From Sulfitobacter sp. OXR-159 (GTDB taxonomy: Bacteria; Pseudomonadota; Alphaproteobacteria; Rhodobacterales; Rhodobacteraceae), in NCBI RefSeq assembly GCF_034377145.1, contig NZ_CP139707.1:505001-569000 (forward strand): a stretch of DNA of 64,000 bases, written 5' to 3'. Of the stretch, positions 15,605 to 24,910 are shown piece by piece; position 1 is the stretch's first letter, and every line of letters starts with the position of its first letter. The notes under the pieces were generated by a model. The model made no database searches, had not been told where the DNA came from, and worked only from the letters and a program-made list of their open reading frames with translations. The position numbers were made by a program, and so were the translations under genes.

Positions 15605-15633
15605 TTGACAGCTCTGGTGCCCGCTGCCAGTCA
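15605..15633 (+). promoter_or_regulatory. Possible promoter of the DMT transporter gene
   Basis: A perfect -35 TTGACA is followed after 17 nt by CAGTCA, a poor -10 match, 52 nt before the transporter ATG. The spacing matches the ribosomal promoters elsewhere in the window, but the -10 is weak. Confidence 0.35.
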
Positions 15634-15684
15634 TTCGGGAGCGGTATCGATATAAGCCGCGCGGTTTATTCCCGGAGCGCTTTC

Positions 15685-16572
15685 ATGTCCCCCAATACCA
15701 TCGGCGCGCTGCTGATGATCGCCTCGATGGCCTGTTTCACGTTTAACGACACGCTGCTGAAAATGACCGACGGGGCGCTGCCGCTGTTTCAGCTTTTGTT
15801 CCTGCGGGGGGTGACGACCTCGGTCCTGATCTTGGCCCTCAGCCGCCAGCTTGGTCGGATTGATTTCCGTCTCCTGCCGCGGGATTGGCAGGTGATTGGC
15901 CTGCGCTCGGTGGCCGAGATTGCGGCGGCTTATTTCTTTCTCACCGCGCTGTTCAACATGCCCTTGGCCAATGTCACCGCCATCCTTCAGGTGGTGCCGC
16001 TTTCGGTCACGCTGGCGGCGGCATTGGTGTTTCGGCAGGCGGTGGGCTGGCGGCGTTTGGTGGCGATTGGGATCGGTTTCTGCGGTGTCCTGCTGATCGT
16101 GAAGCCGGGCGCGGAGGGGTTCAACATATGGTCGATCTACGTCTTGATCGCGGTGCTTTGCGTGACGGTCCGTGACCTGTCGACCCGCGCCTTGTCGCCT
16201 GCGGTGCCTTCCATGACCGTCACTTTGGTGACCGCGCTGTCGGTGATGACGGCGGCGGGGTTGGCATCGCTCAGCGGACCATGGGCGCCGGTGACCCCGT
16301 CGGTGGCGGCGCTGATCGGCGGCTCCGGGGTCTTTGTTTTGGGCGGCTATTTCTTTTCAATCCAGGTCATGCGGGTCGGCGACATCGGCTTTGTCGCGCC
16401 GTTTCGCTATACCGGCCTGCTTTGGGCGCTGCTGCTGGGCTGGACCGTCTTTGGCGAATGGCCGGGAGCCTTGACCCTGACCGGGGCGGGGATCGTCGTG
16501 GCCACAGGGGTCTTTACCCTCTACCGCGAGCGGAAGCTGAAGGTTCAGGCCGAGAAGACCCGCCGCACCTGA
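15685..16572 (+). CDS. EamA-family (DMT superfamily) transporter
   Basis: A 295-residue integral membrane protein with ten predicted membrane helices arranged as two EamA repeats, the standard drug/metabolite transporter fold. The N-terminal repeat begins IGALLMIASMACFTFNDTLLK, and the second repeat starts near residue 150 (FNIWSIYVLIAVLCV). The charged C-terminus RERKLKVQAEKTRRT is cytoplasmic. Substrate cannot be read from sequence; family members export amino acids, metabolites or drugs. The last 28 bases overlap, tail to tail, the gene on the opposite strand. Confidence 0.85.
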   Translation: MSPNTIGALLMIASMACFTFNDTLLKMTDGALPLFQLLFLRGVTTSVLILALSRQLGRIDFRLLPRDWQVIGLRSVAEIAAAYFFLTALFNMPLANVTAILQVVPLSVTLAAALVFRQAVGWRRLVAIGIGFCGVLLIVKPGAEGFNIWSIYVLIAVLCVTVRDLSTRALSPAVPSMTVTLVTALSVMTAAGLASLSGPWAPVTPSVAALIGGSGVFVLGGYFFSIQVMRVGDIGFVAPFRYTGLLWALLLGWTVFGEWPGALTLTGAGIVVATGVFTLYRERKLKVQAEKTRRT

Positions 16573-17348
16573 TCGTTGTCGATGGCGAAACGTTCCCGAA
16601 ACAGCGCTTCGCCTTCGGCGTCTAGCGGCGCGACCTCCACATGCCGCGCAAGCCCTTGGCGCGAATCGTTCGATCCGTTGTGGCTGCGCACGAACATCGC
16701 CGCGTCGGGCCGGCTGACGCAGGGCATGAAACGCGGCAGTTTCTCATGGGCGAAGTTCATAATCGTGACCGGGCTGCCGCCCTTCACATACATCGCCAAG
16801 GCTGCCACATTGAGGGGGCGGAACACTTCCGCCGCGCGGATGCCGCCCTGCCCGAACTCCGCGATATACCCTTTGGGCCAGTCGAAAGCGACCGAGCGTT
16901 GACCCGCCAAAAGCCCCGCGCTGTCCTCAACCGTACGCCGCAGCCGGGCAATGAAATCGACCGAGACCGCATCGTCATCGTCATAGCGGAATTGGAGACA
17001 GGGCTCTTTGGGGTTGATCCGCGCGGCGTTCAGCACCTCTTTCATCACCTCGCGGTGCTGGCGGGGCGGCTCGCGGTGGATCACCGCTTGCGGCAGGTCG
17101 GCGAGGAGCGATTCGAGGCGGCGTGCGTGGTGGTCCGGGAACTGGTCGCCGATCACGAAGATCATTGAGAAATCCGGGTCTGACTGTGCTTTGAGGCAGG
17201 GCAGGGCGACGGCCTCAAACAAGCGGAAGCGCTCCTCAAGCCGGGCGTCGTCATAGAGGTAGGCGATACGTTCCTCGGTGGTGTCGTGCCCCACCTGAAA
17301 TCCACCAAGGGCGGGGTAAGAAAAACGGCACAGGCCGATGGCTTGCAT
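16545..17348 (-). CDS. Putative rhamnosyltransferase-family glycosyltransferase
   Basis: A 267-residue cytoplasmic protein beginning MQAIGLCRFSYPALGGFQV. It resembles the family annotated as putative rhamnosyl transferase that is frequent in Rhodobacterales. The acidic motif FRYDDDDAV, near residue 120, is a likely DxD-type nucleotide-sugar and metal binding site. Other marks are IFVIGDQFPDHH and SHNGSNDS. The start has TTGAGGGG upstream. A longer frame adds 34 residues without support. It is transcribed towards the DMT transporter and away from the str operon. The acceptor, whether surface polysaccharide or other, is unknown. Confidence 0.75.
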   Translation of the reverse strand: MQAIGLCRFSYPALGGFQVGHDTTEERIAYLYDDARLEERFRLFEAVALPCLKAQSDPDFSMIFVIGDQFPDHHARRLESLLADLPQAVIHREPPRQHREVMKEVLNAARINPKEPCLQFRYDDDDAVSVDFIARLRRTVEDSAGLLAGQRSVAFDWPKGYIAEFGQGGIRAAEVFRPLNVAALAMYVKGGSPVTIMNFAHEKLPRFMPCVSRPDAAMFVRSHNGSNDSRQGLARHVEVAPLDAEGEALFRERFAIDNDQVRRVFSA

Positions 17349-17746
17349 GGTATTGCCCCTCAAGGAAAACTTCGACGAATATGGCGACAGGGTGCGGCCG
17401 CTGGCAAGGGGGGTTAGCAGGGCAGGGGGCGGATGGCGCAGCCAGAGCACGCGATGGCACGCTCTCGGCGGTGCCGGGCCGGGTGGTGCTGTTGACAGCC
17501 CCCGCGCAACGCTCTATACGCCCGCTATCTCGGAGGCAGAGGCCGCTCTGCCAGCCCGAACTCATAACTGAAGTGGTCACGATCCGGCCTACTACTGGCC
17601 CGATCCTCTGTTAACCCACCGCGTCGTTTTCCTCGGTACGGGAACGTTGCGGTCATTTTGCTTTGTGGACGCATGAAGTAACCGAAATTAGCCGCATGGG
17701 GGATCCCCCGTGTACAAAATCTGAGCGATACGGGGATATATCCGGA
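17349..17746 (+). other. Divergent spacer and long leader of the str operon
   Basis: 398 bases without a convincing gene between the rhamnosyltransferase start and rpsL. It holds the consensus-like promoter at 17492-17520, then a transcript leader of about 220 nt. A hairpin at 17695-17712 (CATGGGG / CCCCGTG, loop GATC) lies about 35 nt before the rpsL ATG and is a candidate control structure. No tRNA fold was found. Open frames here lack ribosome binding sites and look like GC-bias artefacts. Confidence 0.6.
17492..17520 (+). promoter_or_regulatory. Promoter of the str operon (rpsL-rpsG-fusA-tuf)
   Basis: TTGACA, exactly 17 nt, then TATACG, followed by a GC-rich discriminator (CCCGC). A start near 17527 would leave a leader of about 220 nt. 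The same architecture precedes rpsJ, rpmC and rplO. Confidence 0.65.
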
Positions 17747-18118
17747 ATGCCAACGATCCAACAGCTGATCCGCAAGCCGCGGCAGCCGAAAGTCAAACGT
17801 TCGAAATCCATGCACCTGCAGGAGTGCCCGCAAAAGCGCGGCGTCTGCACACGGGTTTACACAACGACACCCAAAAAGCCGAACTCGGCCATGCGTAAGG
17901 TTGCCAAAGTGCGCCTGACAAACGGTTTCGAAGTCATCTCTTACATCCCGGGCGAGAGCCACAACCTTCAGGAACACTCCGTGGTTCTGATCCGCGGCGG
18001 TCGTGTAAAAGACCTTCCGGGTGTGCGTTACCACATCCTGCGCGGTGTTCTTGATACGCAGGGCGTTAAAGACCGTAAGCAGCGTCGTTCGAAGTACGGC
18101 GCGAAGCGTCCGAAGTAA
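17747..18118 (+). CDS. rpsL: 30S ribosomal protein S12
   Basis: A 123-residue S12 of the decoding centre, which controls translational accuracy. Lys43 (TPKKPNS) and Lys88 (GGRVKDLPG), where streptomycin resistance usually arises, are both wild type. Asp89, the residue methylthiolated by RimO in E. coli, is present. The start at 17747 ([10 protein letters not shown]) follows the family; an in-frame upstream ATG would add 28 unconserved residues. First gene of the str operon. Confidence 0.98.
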   Translation: MPTIQQLIRKPRQPKVKRSKSMHLQECPQKRGVCTRVYTTTPKKPNSAMRKVAKVRLTNGFEVISYIPGESHNLQEHSVVLIRGGRVKDLPGVRYHILRGVLDTQGVKDRKQRRSKYGAKRPK

Positions 18119-18676
<558 letters not shown>

Positions 18677-18741
18677 TTTCAACGTCGCGCCCGGTTTCGG
18701 GCGCGATCTGTTCGTACTGATATTTTCGAGGAAGCAGCCCC

Positions 18742-20868
18742 ATGGCACGCGACTATCCGCTCCAACGCTACCGCAACTTCGGCATCATGGCTCACATCGA
18801 TGCCGGCAAGACCACCTGTTCCGAACGCATCCTGTTCTACACCGGCAAATCCCACAACATCGGTGAGGTGCATGACGGCGCCGCAACGATGGACTGGATG
18901 GAGCAGGAACAAGAGCGTGGCATCACCATCACCTCCGCCGCGACCACCACGTTCTGGCAGCGCCAGGAAGAGCCCACAGCCGATGCGACATCCGACACCA
19001 AGTACCGGATGAACATCATCGACACCCCCGGCCACGTTGACTTCACCATTGAAGTTGAGCGTTCGCTGGCGGTTCTCGACGGCGCAGTTGCCGTTCTTGA
19101 CGCCAACGCCGGTGTTGAGCCGCAGACCGAAACCGTGTGGCGCCAAGCTGACCGCTACAAGGTGCCGCGTATCGTCTTCGTCAACAAGATGGACAAGATC
19201 GGCGCGGACTTCTTCAACTGCGTTCGCATGATCAAAGACCGTACAGGTGCCACGCCTGCACCAGTGCAGATCCCGATTGGTGCAGAGAACGAGCTGGAAG
19301 GCATCGTTGATCTGGTCACCATGAAGGAATGGGTCTGGTCTGGCGAAGATCTGGGTGCGGGCTGGGAACAGCGCGAGATCCGTGACAGCCTGAAGGACAC
19401 TGCCGACGAATGGCGTGCCAAGCTCATCGAGACCGCGGTCGAGATGGACGATGAGGCGATGGAAAACTACCTGATGGATGGCGCCGAGCCGGACGTCGAC
19501 ACCCTGCGCGACCTGATCCGCAAGGGTACGCTGGCGATCAAGTTCATCCCCGTTCTCTGTGGTTCCGCCTTCAAGAACAAAGGTGTTCAGCCGCTTTTGA
19601 ACGCCGTGATCGACTATCTGCCCAGCCCGCTGGACGTTGTCGACTATATGGGCTTCAAGCCGGGCGATGAGACAGAAACCCGTAACATCCCGCGCCGCGC
19701 GGATGATGACATGGCGTTCTCTGGCCTTGCGTTCAAAATCATGAACGACCCCTTCGTTGGTTCGTTGACCTTCACCCGCATCTACTCGGGCGTGCTGAAG
19801 AAGGGCGATACCCTTCTGAACTCGACCAAAGGTAAGAAAGAGCGCGTCGGTCGTATGATGATGATGCACTCGATCAACCGCGAAGAGATCGAAGAAGCCT
19901 TTGCGGGCGACATCATCGCGCTTGCCGGTCTGAAAGACACCACCACAGGTGACACGCTTTGTGCCGCCAACGATCCGGTGGTTCTGGAAACCATGACCTT
20001 CCCCGATCCTGTGATCGAGATCGCGGTTGAGCCAAAGACCAAGGCCGACCAAGAAAAGATGTCTGCAGGTCTGGCCCGTTTGGCCGCCGAAGACCCCTCT
20101 TTCCGCGTCGAAACCGATCTGGAATCCGGTCAGACCATCATGAAGGGCATGGGCGAACTTCACCTCGACATTCTGGTGGACCGTCTGAAGCGCGAATTCA
20201 AAGTTGAAGCGAACATCGGTGCACCGCAGGTGGCATACCGTGAGACGATCAGCCGCGAAGCCGAGATCACCTACACCCACAAGAAACAGTCGGGTGGTTC
20301 GGGTCAGTTCGGTGAAGTTAAGATGATCCTGATGCCGACCGAGCCGGGCGAAGGTTACTCCTTCGAGAGCCGTATCGTCGGTGGTGCCATTCCCAAGGAA
20401 TACATCCCGGGCGTGGAAAAAGGGATCAAGTCGGTTCTGGACTCCGGTCCGCTGGCGGGCTTCCCGGTCATCGACTTCAAGGTTGCTCTGATCGACGGTA
20501 AGTTCCACGACGTTGACTCCAGCGTTCTGGCCTTCGAAATCGCCGCCCGTATGGGTATGCGCGAAGGCATGAAAAAAGCTGGCGCAAAGTTGCTGGAACC
20601 GATCATGAAGGTCGAAGTTGTGACACCGGAAGAGTACACCGGTGGCATCATCGGTGACCTGACATCCCGTCGGGGTCAGGTGCAGGGTCAAGACACGCGC
20701 GGCAATGCCATCGCGATCGACGCCTTCGTACCGCTGGCCAACATGTTCGGCTACATCAACACGCTGCGTTCGATGTCTTCCGGTCGTGCGAACTTCACCA
20801 TGCAGTTCGACCACTACGAGCCTGTGCCGCAGAACATCTCTGACGAGATTCAGGCCAAATTTGCATAA
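18742..20868 (+). CDS. fusA: Elongation factor G
   Basis: A 708-residue EF-G, the GTPase that drives ribosomal translocation and, with RRF, recycling. The P-loop AHIDAGKTT lies at about residues 17-25. The switch I segment contains [12 protein letters not shown]3 is DTPGHVDFT, and G4 is NKMDK. Domains II to V follow at normal length, ending [20 protein letters not shown] short insertion in the G domain between switch I and G3 (about [12 protein letters not shown]) is polar and seems lineage-specific. A GAGGAAG site precedes the ATG. Confidence 0.98.
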   Translation: MARDYPLQRYRNFGIMAHIDAGKTTCSERILFYTGKSHNIGEVHDGAATMDWMEQEQERGITITSAATTTFWQRQEEPTADATSDTKYRMNIIDTPGHVDFTIEVERSLAVLDGAVAVLDANAGVEPQTETVWRQADRYKVPRIVFVNKMDKIGADFFNCVRMIKDRTGATPAPVQIPIGAENELEGIVDLVTMKEWVWSGEDLGAGWEQREIRDSLKDTADEWRAKLIETAVEMDDEAMENYLMDGAEPDVDTLRDLIRKGTLAIKFIPVLCGSAFKNKGVQPLLNAVIDYLPSPLDVVDYMGFKPGDETETRNIPRRADDDMAFSGLAFKIMNDPFVGSLTFTRIYSGVLKKGDTLLNSTKGKKERVGRMMMMHSINREEIEEAFAGDIIALAGLKDTTTGDTLCAANDPVVLETMTFPDPVIEIAVEPKTKADQEKMSAGLARLAAEDPSFRVETDLESGQTIMKGMGELHLDILVDRLKREFKVEANIGAPQVAYRETISREAEITYTHKKQSGGSGQFGEVKMILMPTEPGEGYSFESRIVGGAIPKEYIPGVEKGIKSVLDSGPLAGFPVIDFKVALIDGKFHDVDSSVLAFEIAARMGMREGMKKAGAKLLEPIMKVEVVTPEEYTGGIIGDLTSRRGQVQGQDTRGNAIAIDAFVPLANMFGYINTLRSMSSGRANFTMQFDHYEPVPQNISDEIQAKFA

Positions 20869-20875
20869 CCGGGAT

Positions 20876-20928
20876 GGCGGGGTGAACCCCGCCCTACCCA
20901 TTCTGTAGGGTGGGTTTTTAAGCCCACC
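20876..20928 (+). promoter_or_regulatory. Overlapping hairpins between fusA and tuf
   Basis: Three stems: 20876-20893 (GGCGGGG, TGAA, CCCCGCC), 20892-20910 (CCCTAC / GTAGGG) and 20909-20928 (GGTGGGTTT / AAGCCCACC). The middle stem shares bases with both neighbours, so alternatives compete. The third contains a T5 tract inside the stem. Possible attenuation or processing that uncouples tuf from fusA. Confidence 0.45.
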
Positions 20929-20954
20929 ACCCAACATCTAAAGGAGCCAACACC

Positions 20955-22130
20955 ATGGCAAAGGCAAAGTTTGAACGTAACAAGCCACACGTCAACATCG
21001 GCACAATCGGCCACGTTGACCACGGTAAAACCACGCTGACCGCGGCGATCACCAAATACTTCGGTGACTTCCAGGCGTATGACCAGATCGACGGCGCGCC
21101 CGAAGAGAAGGCCCGCGGCATCACCATCTCGACCGCACACGTCGAGTATGAGACCGAAGCACGTCACTACGCCCACGTCGACTGCCCCGGCCACGCTGAC
21201 TATGTGAAAAACATGATCACCGGTGCCGCTCAGATGGACGGCGCTATCTTGGTTGTGAACGCGGCCGACGGCCCGATGCCCCAGACCCGCGAGCACATCC
21301 TGCTCGGCCGTCAGGTTGGCATCCCCGCCATGGTCGTCTTCATGAACAAAGTTGACCAGGTTGACGACGAAGAGCTGCTTGAGCTGGTTGAGATGGAAAT
21401 CCGCGAACTGCTGTCTTCCTACGACTACCCCGGCGACGACATCCCCGTCGTGCCCGGTTCCGCTCTGGCGGCGATGGAAGGCCGTGACGAAAACATCGGT
21501 GAGAACGCGATCCGCAAGCTGATGGAAGAAGTCGACAACTACATCCCGACACCAGAGCGTGCTGTTGACCAGCCGTTCCTGATGCCCGTCGAAGACGTGT
21601 TCTCGATCTCTGGTCGTGGTACCGTTGTGACCGGCCGTGTTGAGCGTGGCGTGATCAACGTTGGCGACGAAATCGAAATCGTCGGCATCCGCGACACCAA
21701 GAAAACCACCTGCACAGGCGTGGAAATGTTCCGCAAGCTGCTGGACCGTGGTGAAGCTGGCGACAACATCGGCGCGCTGCTGCGTGGCGTTGAGCGTGAC
21801 GGCGTTGAGCGCGGTCAGGTTCTCTGCAAGCCCGGCTCCGTGAACCCGCACACCAAGTTCGAAGCCGAAGCCTACATCCTCACCAAAGAGGAAGGTGGCC
21901 GTCACACGCCGTTCTTCGCGAACTACCGTCCACAGTTCTACTTCCGTACAACTGACGTGACCGGCACCGTTCAGCTGGCAGAAGGCACCGAGATGGTCAT
22001 GCCCGGCGATAACGTGTCCTTCGGCGTTGAGCTGATCGCACCGATCGCCATGGAAAACGGCCTGCGCTTCGCGATCCGCGAAGGTGGCCGTACCGTTGGC
22101 GCGGGCGTTGTTTCCAAAATCACCGAGTGA
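20955..22130 (+). CDS. tuf: Elongation factor Tu
   Basis: A 391-residue EF-Tu that carries aminoacyl-tRNA to the ribosome. GHVDHGKTT forms the P-loop (about 18-26), [13 protein letters not shown] contains the switch I threonine, and DCPGHADYV (G3) and NKVD (G4) are intact. Domains II and III end [11 protein letters not shown]. An AAAGGAG site precedes the ATG. It is the last gene of the str operon. Many relatives carry a second tuf before secE, but none is there in this window; a second copy elsewhere cannot be excluded. Confidence 0.98.
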   Translation: MAKAKFERNKPHVNIGTIGHVDHGKTTLTAAITKYFGDFQAYDQIDGAPEEKARGITISTAHVEYETEARHYAHVDCPGHADYVKNMITGAAQMDGAILVVNAADGPMPQTREHILLGRQVGIPAMVVFMNKVDQVDDEELLELVEMEIRELLSSYDYPGDDIPVVPGSALAAMEGRDENIGENAIRKLMEEVDNYIPTPERAVDQPFLMPVEDVFSISGRGTVVTGRVERGVINVGDEIEIVGIRDTKKTTCTGVEMFRKLLDRGEAGDNIGALLRGVERDGVERGQVLCKPGSVNPHTKFEAEAYILTKEEGGRHTPFFANYRPQFYFRTTDVTGTVQLAEGTEMVMPGDNVSFGVELIAPIAMENGLRFAIREGGRTVGAGVVSKITE

Positions 22131-22170
22131 TTTTGGGCTGGGCCTTCGGGCCTGACGTCTGAGAGATTTG

Positions 22171-22199
22171 AAAGGCCGCAGCGTTTGCTGCGGCCTTTT
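22171..22199 (+). terminator. str operon terminator
   Basis: A perfect 12-bp stem (AAAGGCCGCAGC / GCTGCGGCCTTT, loop GTTT) ending in four T, 40 nt after the tuf stop. Confidence 0.93.
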
Positions 22200-22359
22200 G
22201 CTTTTGTGGGGGAGGGGGCTTTTTGGGACGCTTCGGTGAAACGGGAAAGCTAAGTGTGGTTTTCGGTGGTGATTGAACGTTGGCGGGGTGCGCTGTCACG
22301 CCGTGGCCGGCGTGACTTTGCGCACTGGTTCTAAAAACACGGGGGTTTTTAGAACCCTC

Positions 22360-22388
22360 TTGCCACCTGTTGCGATTCCCCCTATAGG
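22360..22388 (+). promoter_or_regulatory. Promoter of the S10 operon
   Basis: TTGCCA, exactly 17 nt, then TATAGG, followed by ACGCCC. Transcription should begin near 22395, giving a leader of about 115 nt before rpsJ. The design is the same as the rpsL, rpmC and rplO promoters. Confidence 0.65.
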
Positions 22389-22402
22389 ACGCCCATTGAA
22401 CC

Positions 22403-22423
22403 GGGGTGCGTTAGACGCGCCCC
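22403..22423 (+). promoter_or_regulatory. S10 leader hairpin
   Basis: A 9-pair stem (GGGGTGCGT / ACGCGCCCC, one G-T pair, loop TAG) begins about 8 nt into the predicted transcript. In E. coli the S10 leader binds L4 to attenuate its own operon. This leader is shorter, and I do not recognise the L4 fold. Confidence 0.4.
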
Positions 22424-22510
22424 GTTTGATTTAATACCAAGGCGCGATGAGGGGGCCGGATGAGCCTGCTTCCTCCAATCCGTTAGAATCCCAAAACAAG
22501 GGATATGCAT

Positions 22511-22831
22511 ATGGCCGTTCAAAGCCAGAACATCCGCATTCGCCTCAAGGCGTTTGACTACCGGGTGCTCGATGCCTCCACTCAGGAAATCGTCAGCACC
22601 GCCAAGCGCACAGGCGCTTCGGTTCGCGGTCCCATTCCGCTGCCGAACAAAATCGAGAAATTCACCGTTCTTCGTGGTCCCCACGTTGACAAGAAATCCC
22701 GTGACCAGTTCGAAATCCGCACGCACAAGCGTCTGCTGGATATCATTGATCCGACCCCCCAGACCGTGGACGCGCTGATGAAGCTCGACCTCGCTGCTGG
22801 CGTGGATGTCGAGATCAAGCTGCAATCGTAA
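22511..22831 (+). CDS. rpsJ: 30S ribosomal protein S10
   Basis: A 106-residue S10 of the 30S head, also the NusE antitermination partner of NusG. It contains the conserved [43 protein letters not shown] (split here only for description) and [21 protein letters not shown] chose the second of two close ATGs (22511) because AAGGGAT lies about 8 nt upstream of it, against 2 nt for the first at 22505. First gene of the S10 operon. Confidence 0.97.
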   Translation: MAVQSQNIRIRLKAFDYRVLDASTQEIVSTAKRTGASVRGPIPLPNKIEKFTVLRGPHVDKKSRDQFEIRTHKRLLDIIDPTPQTVDALMKLDLAAGVDVEIKLQS

Positions 22832-22848
22832 GCCGGGAGGGTAATCAT

Positions 22849-23727
22849 ATGTTGCGCTCAGGCGTTATTGCAAAAAAAGTCGGCATGACCCGGCTGTTCA
22901 TGGAAGACGGCAAGCAGATTCCTGTAACCGTTCTTCAATTGGACAAGCTTCAGGTTGTCGCACAGCGCACCGCAGACCGTGACGGCTATACCGCCGTTCA
23001 GCTGGGTGCCGGTTCGGCGAAAGCCAAACGCACAAGCCAAGCCATGCGTGGCCATTTCGCAGCTGCGAAAGTGGAACCCAAGCGCAAGGTTGCTGAGTTC
23101 CGCGTCGATGCGGACGCGATGCTGGACGTTGGTGAGGAAATCATCGCGGACCATTACTTCGCGGGTCAGTACGTTGACGTTGCAGGCACTTCGATCGGTA
23201 AAGGTTTTGCTGGTGCGATGAAGCGTCACAACTTCGGCGGTCTACGGGCGACACACGGTGTCTCCATCAGCCACCGTTCGCACGGCTCCACAGGCCAGTG
23301 TCAGGATCCCGGCAAGGTTTTCAAAGGTAAGAAAATGGCCGGTCACATGGGTGCTGCCCGTGTTACCACGCAGAACCTCGAAGTCGTTAAGACCGACAGC
23401 GCGCGTGGCCTGATCATGGTAAAAGGCGCCGTTCCTGGCTCCAAAGGTGGCTGGGTCACGGTCAAAGATGCGGTCAAAAAGCCGTTCCCCGAAGACGCGA
23501 TTCTGCCCGCCGCTCTGAAATCCGCCGCTGAAGAAGCCGCGAAAGCCGCCGAAGAGGCAGCCGCCGCAGCCGCAGCAGAGGCAGAAGCCGAAGCCAAGCG
23601 TTTGGCCGAAGAGCAAGCCGCACAGGAAGCCGAAGCGCTGAAGGCCGCTGAAGCTGAAATCGCAGCTGAAGGTTCGGATGCCGATAATTCCGATGCCGAC
23701 GCTGACAAGAAAGAAGGTGACGCATGA
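22849..23727 (+). CDS. rplC: 50S ribosomal protein L3 with long Ala/Glu tail
   Basis: A 292-residue L3, an early assembly protein near the peptidyl-transferase centre. The core begins [16 protein letters not shown] and includes [20 protein letters not shown]; the first Gln of GQCQ corresponds to the glutamine methylated by PrmB in E. coli. The core ends near residue 223, giving a normal L3 length. The remaining 70 or so residues are almost only Ala, Glu, Lys and Asp: a probable single charged helix followed by an acidic disordered end. This tail is unlike E. coli L3 (about 209 residues). It overlaps rplD by four bases. Confidence 0.96.
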   Translation: MLRSGVIAKKVGMTRLFMEDGKQIPVTVLQLDKLQVVAQRTADRDGYTAVQLGAGSAKAKRTSQAMRGHFAAAKVEPKRKVAEFRVDADAMLDVGEEIIADHYFAGQYVDVAGTSIGKGFAGAMKRHNFGGLRATHGVSISHRSHGSTGQCQDPGKVFKGKKMAGHMGAARVTTQNLEVVKTDSARGLIMVKGAVPGSKGGWVTVKDAVKKPFPEDAILPAALKSAAEEAAKAAEEAAAAAAAEAEAEAKRLAEEQAAQEAEALKAAEAEIAAEGSDADNSDADADKKEGDA

Positions 23728-24341
23728 AACTCGATGTCATCAAACTCGACGGTGGCAAAGCCGGGTCCGTAGACCTGGACGAAGCACTGTTCGGCCTTGA
23801 GCCGCGTGCCGACATCCTGCACCGCGTCGTGCGCTGGCAGCGTAACAACGCGCAGCAGGGTACGCACAAGGTCAAGACCCGGTCCGAGACCAGCTACTCG
23901 ACCAAGAAGATCTATCGCCAAAAAGGCACCGGCGGCGCACGCCACGGTGACCGTAACGCGCCGATCTTCCGTAAGGGTGGTATCTACAAGGGTCCGACCC
24001 CGCGTAGCCACGGCCACGAGCTGACCAAAAAGTTCCGCAAGCTGGGCCTACGCCACGCGCTGTCCGCCAAAGCAAAAGCCGGTTCGCTGGTCATCATCGA
24101 CGAAGCCACATCCGAAGGCAAAACAGCCGCTCTGGCCAAACAGGTGTCGAACCTGGGTTGGAAGCGCGCGCTGGTCATCGATGGCGCTTCGGTCAACGAG
24201 AACTTCGCACAGGCCGCGCGCAACATCGAAGGGCTGGATGTTCTGCCGTCGATGGGCGCAAACGTCTATGACATCCTCAAGCGTGACACTCTGGTGATCA
24301 CCAAAGCGGGGATCGAAGCATTGGAGGCACGCCTGAAATGA
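23724..24341 (+). CDS. rplD: 50S ribosomal protein L4
   Basis: A 205-residue L4 lining the polypeptide exit tunnel; in E. coli it also represses the S10 operon. The extended loop carries [20 protein letters not shown] and [14 protein letters not shown]. The C-terminal globular part includes [20 protein letters not shown]. It starts on the ATGA overlap with rplC and ends on an ATGA overlap with rplW, so L3, L4 and L23 are translationally coupled. Confidence 0.97.
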   Translation: MKLDVIKLDGGKAGSVDLDEALFGLEPRADILHRVVRWQRNNAQQGTHKVKTRSETSYSTKKIYRQKGTGGARHGDRNAPIFRKGGIYKGPTPRSHGHELTKKFRKLGLRHALSAKAKAGSLVIIDEATSEGKTAALAKQVSNLGWKRALVIDGASVNENFAQAARNIEGLDVLPSMGANVYDILKRDTLVITKAGIEALEARLK

Positions 24342-24634
24342 GCGCCAAGCATGAACACTACGACGTGATCCGCAAGCCGATCATCACCGAGAAAGCAACC
24401 ATGGCGTCCGAACAGAACGCTGTCGTTTTCGAAGTGGCGATCGAAAGCAACAAGCCGATGATCAAAGAGGCCGTTGAGGCGCTCTTTAACGTCAAGGTGA
24501 AGGCCGTGAACACGTCCATCACCAAAGGCAAGGTCAAGCGTTTCCGGGGCCAGATGGGCCGCCGTAAAGACGTGAAAAAGGCTTATGTGACGCTCGAAGA
24601 GGGCAACACAATCGACGTATCCACCGGGCTGTAA
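24338..24634 (+). CDS. rplW: 50S ribosomal protein L23
   Basis: A 98-residue L23 at the tunnel exit, docking site for trigger factor and SRP. It begins [15 protein letters not shown] and contains the extension [23 protein letters not shown] in two adjoining pieces. A terminator follows immediately, so the usual step into rplB is broken. Confidence 0.97.
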   Translation: MSAKHEHYDVIRKPIITEKATMASEQNAVVFEVAIESNKPMIKEAVEALFNVKVKAVNTSITKGKVKRFRGQMGRRKDVKKAYVTLEEGNTIDVSTGL

Positions 24635-24652
24635 GCTTTCGGTTTGGTATTT

Positions 24653-24685
24653 GGGAAAGGCCTCCGCATTGCGGGGGCCTTTTCC
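24653..24685 (+). terminator. Terminator after rplW
   Basis: A long hairpin pairs GGGAAAGGCCTCCGC with GCGGGGGCCTTTTCC (two G-T pairs, loop ATT). The right arm carries TTTT. It lies 18 nt after the rplW stop and would end the rpsJ-rplCDW transcript. Confidence 0.75.
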
Positions 24686-24910
24686 GTTGTGGCGGTTGAC
24701 CCTTTGGGGATCGCGCATTTGATTTCCCCACGAAGGGTGCCCCCCCCCGGCAGCGGGCCGTAGGCGCTGGCCTTTCGGTTCCGTGGGAAGCTTTGCCGCA
24801 TGGGCCGTTTCCGGCCTAAATGACGCTATGCAGCGGCAAAAGGCATCGGGGGCGTTGCTTGCGGCGCGCTTTCCTCTACAAGACCTCGGAGAACGACAAA
24901 AAGCAGGTCT

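Larger units (their letters stand above)
22200..22510 (+). other. Spacer between str and S10 operons: hairpins, promoter, leader
   Basis: Together with the terminator this fills the 380-nt tuf-rpsJ gap; no gene was seen. Perfect hairpins lie at 22295-22316 (GTCACGCC / GGCGTGAC) and 22327-22356 (GGTTCTAAAAA / TTTTTAGAACC, loop of 8). The latter has a T5 tract in its right arm and ends three bases before the -35 box of the S10 promoter. The rpsJ leader follows. Confidence 0.6.

Noticed and set aside
17527..17660. tRNA gene after the strong promoter at 17492
   Set aside because: No cloverleaf or T-loop sequence could be formed; the promoter fits the rpsL transcript.
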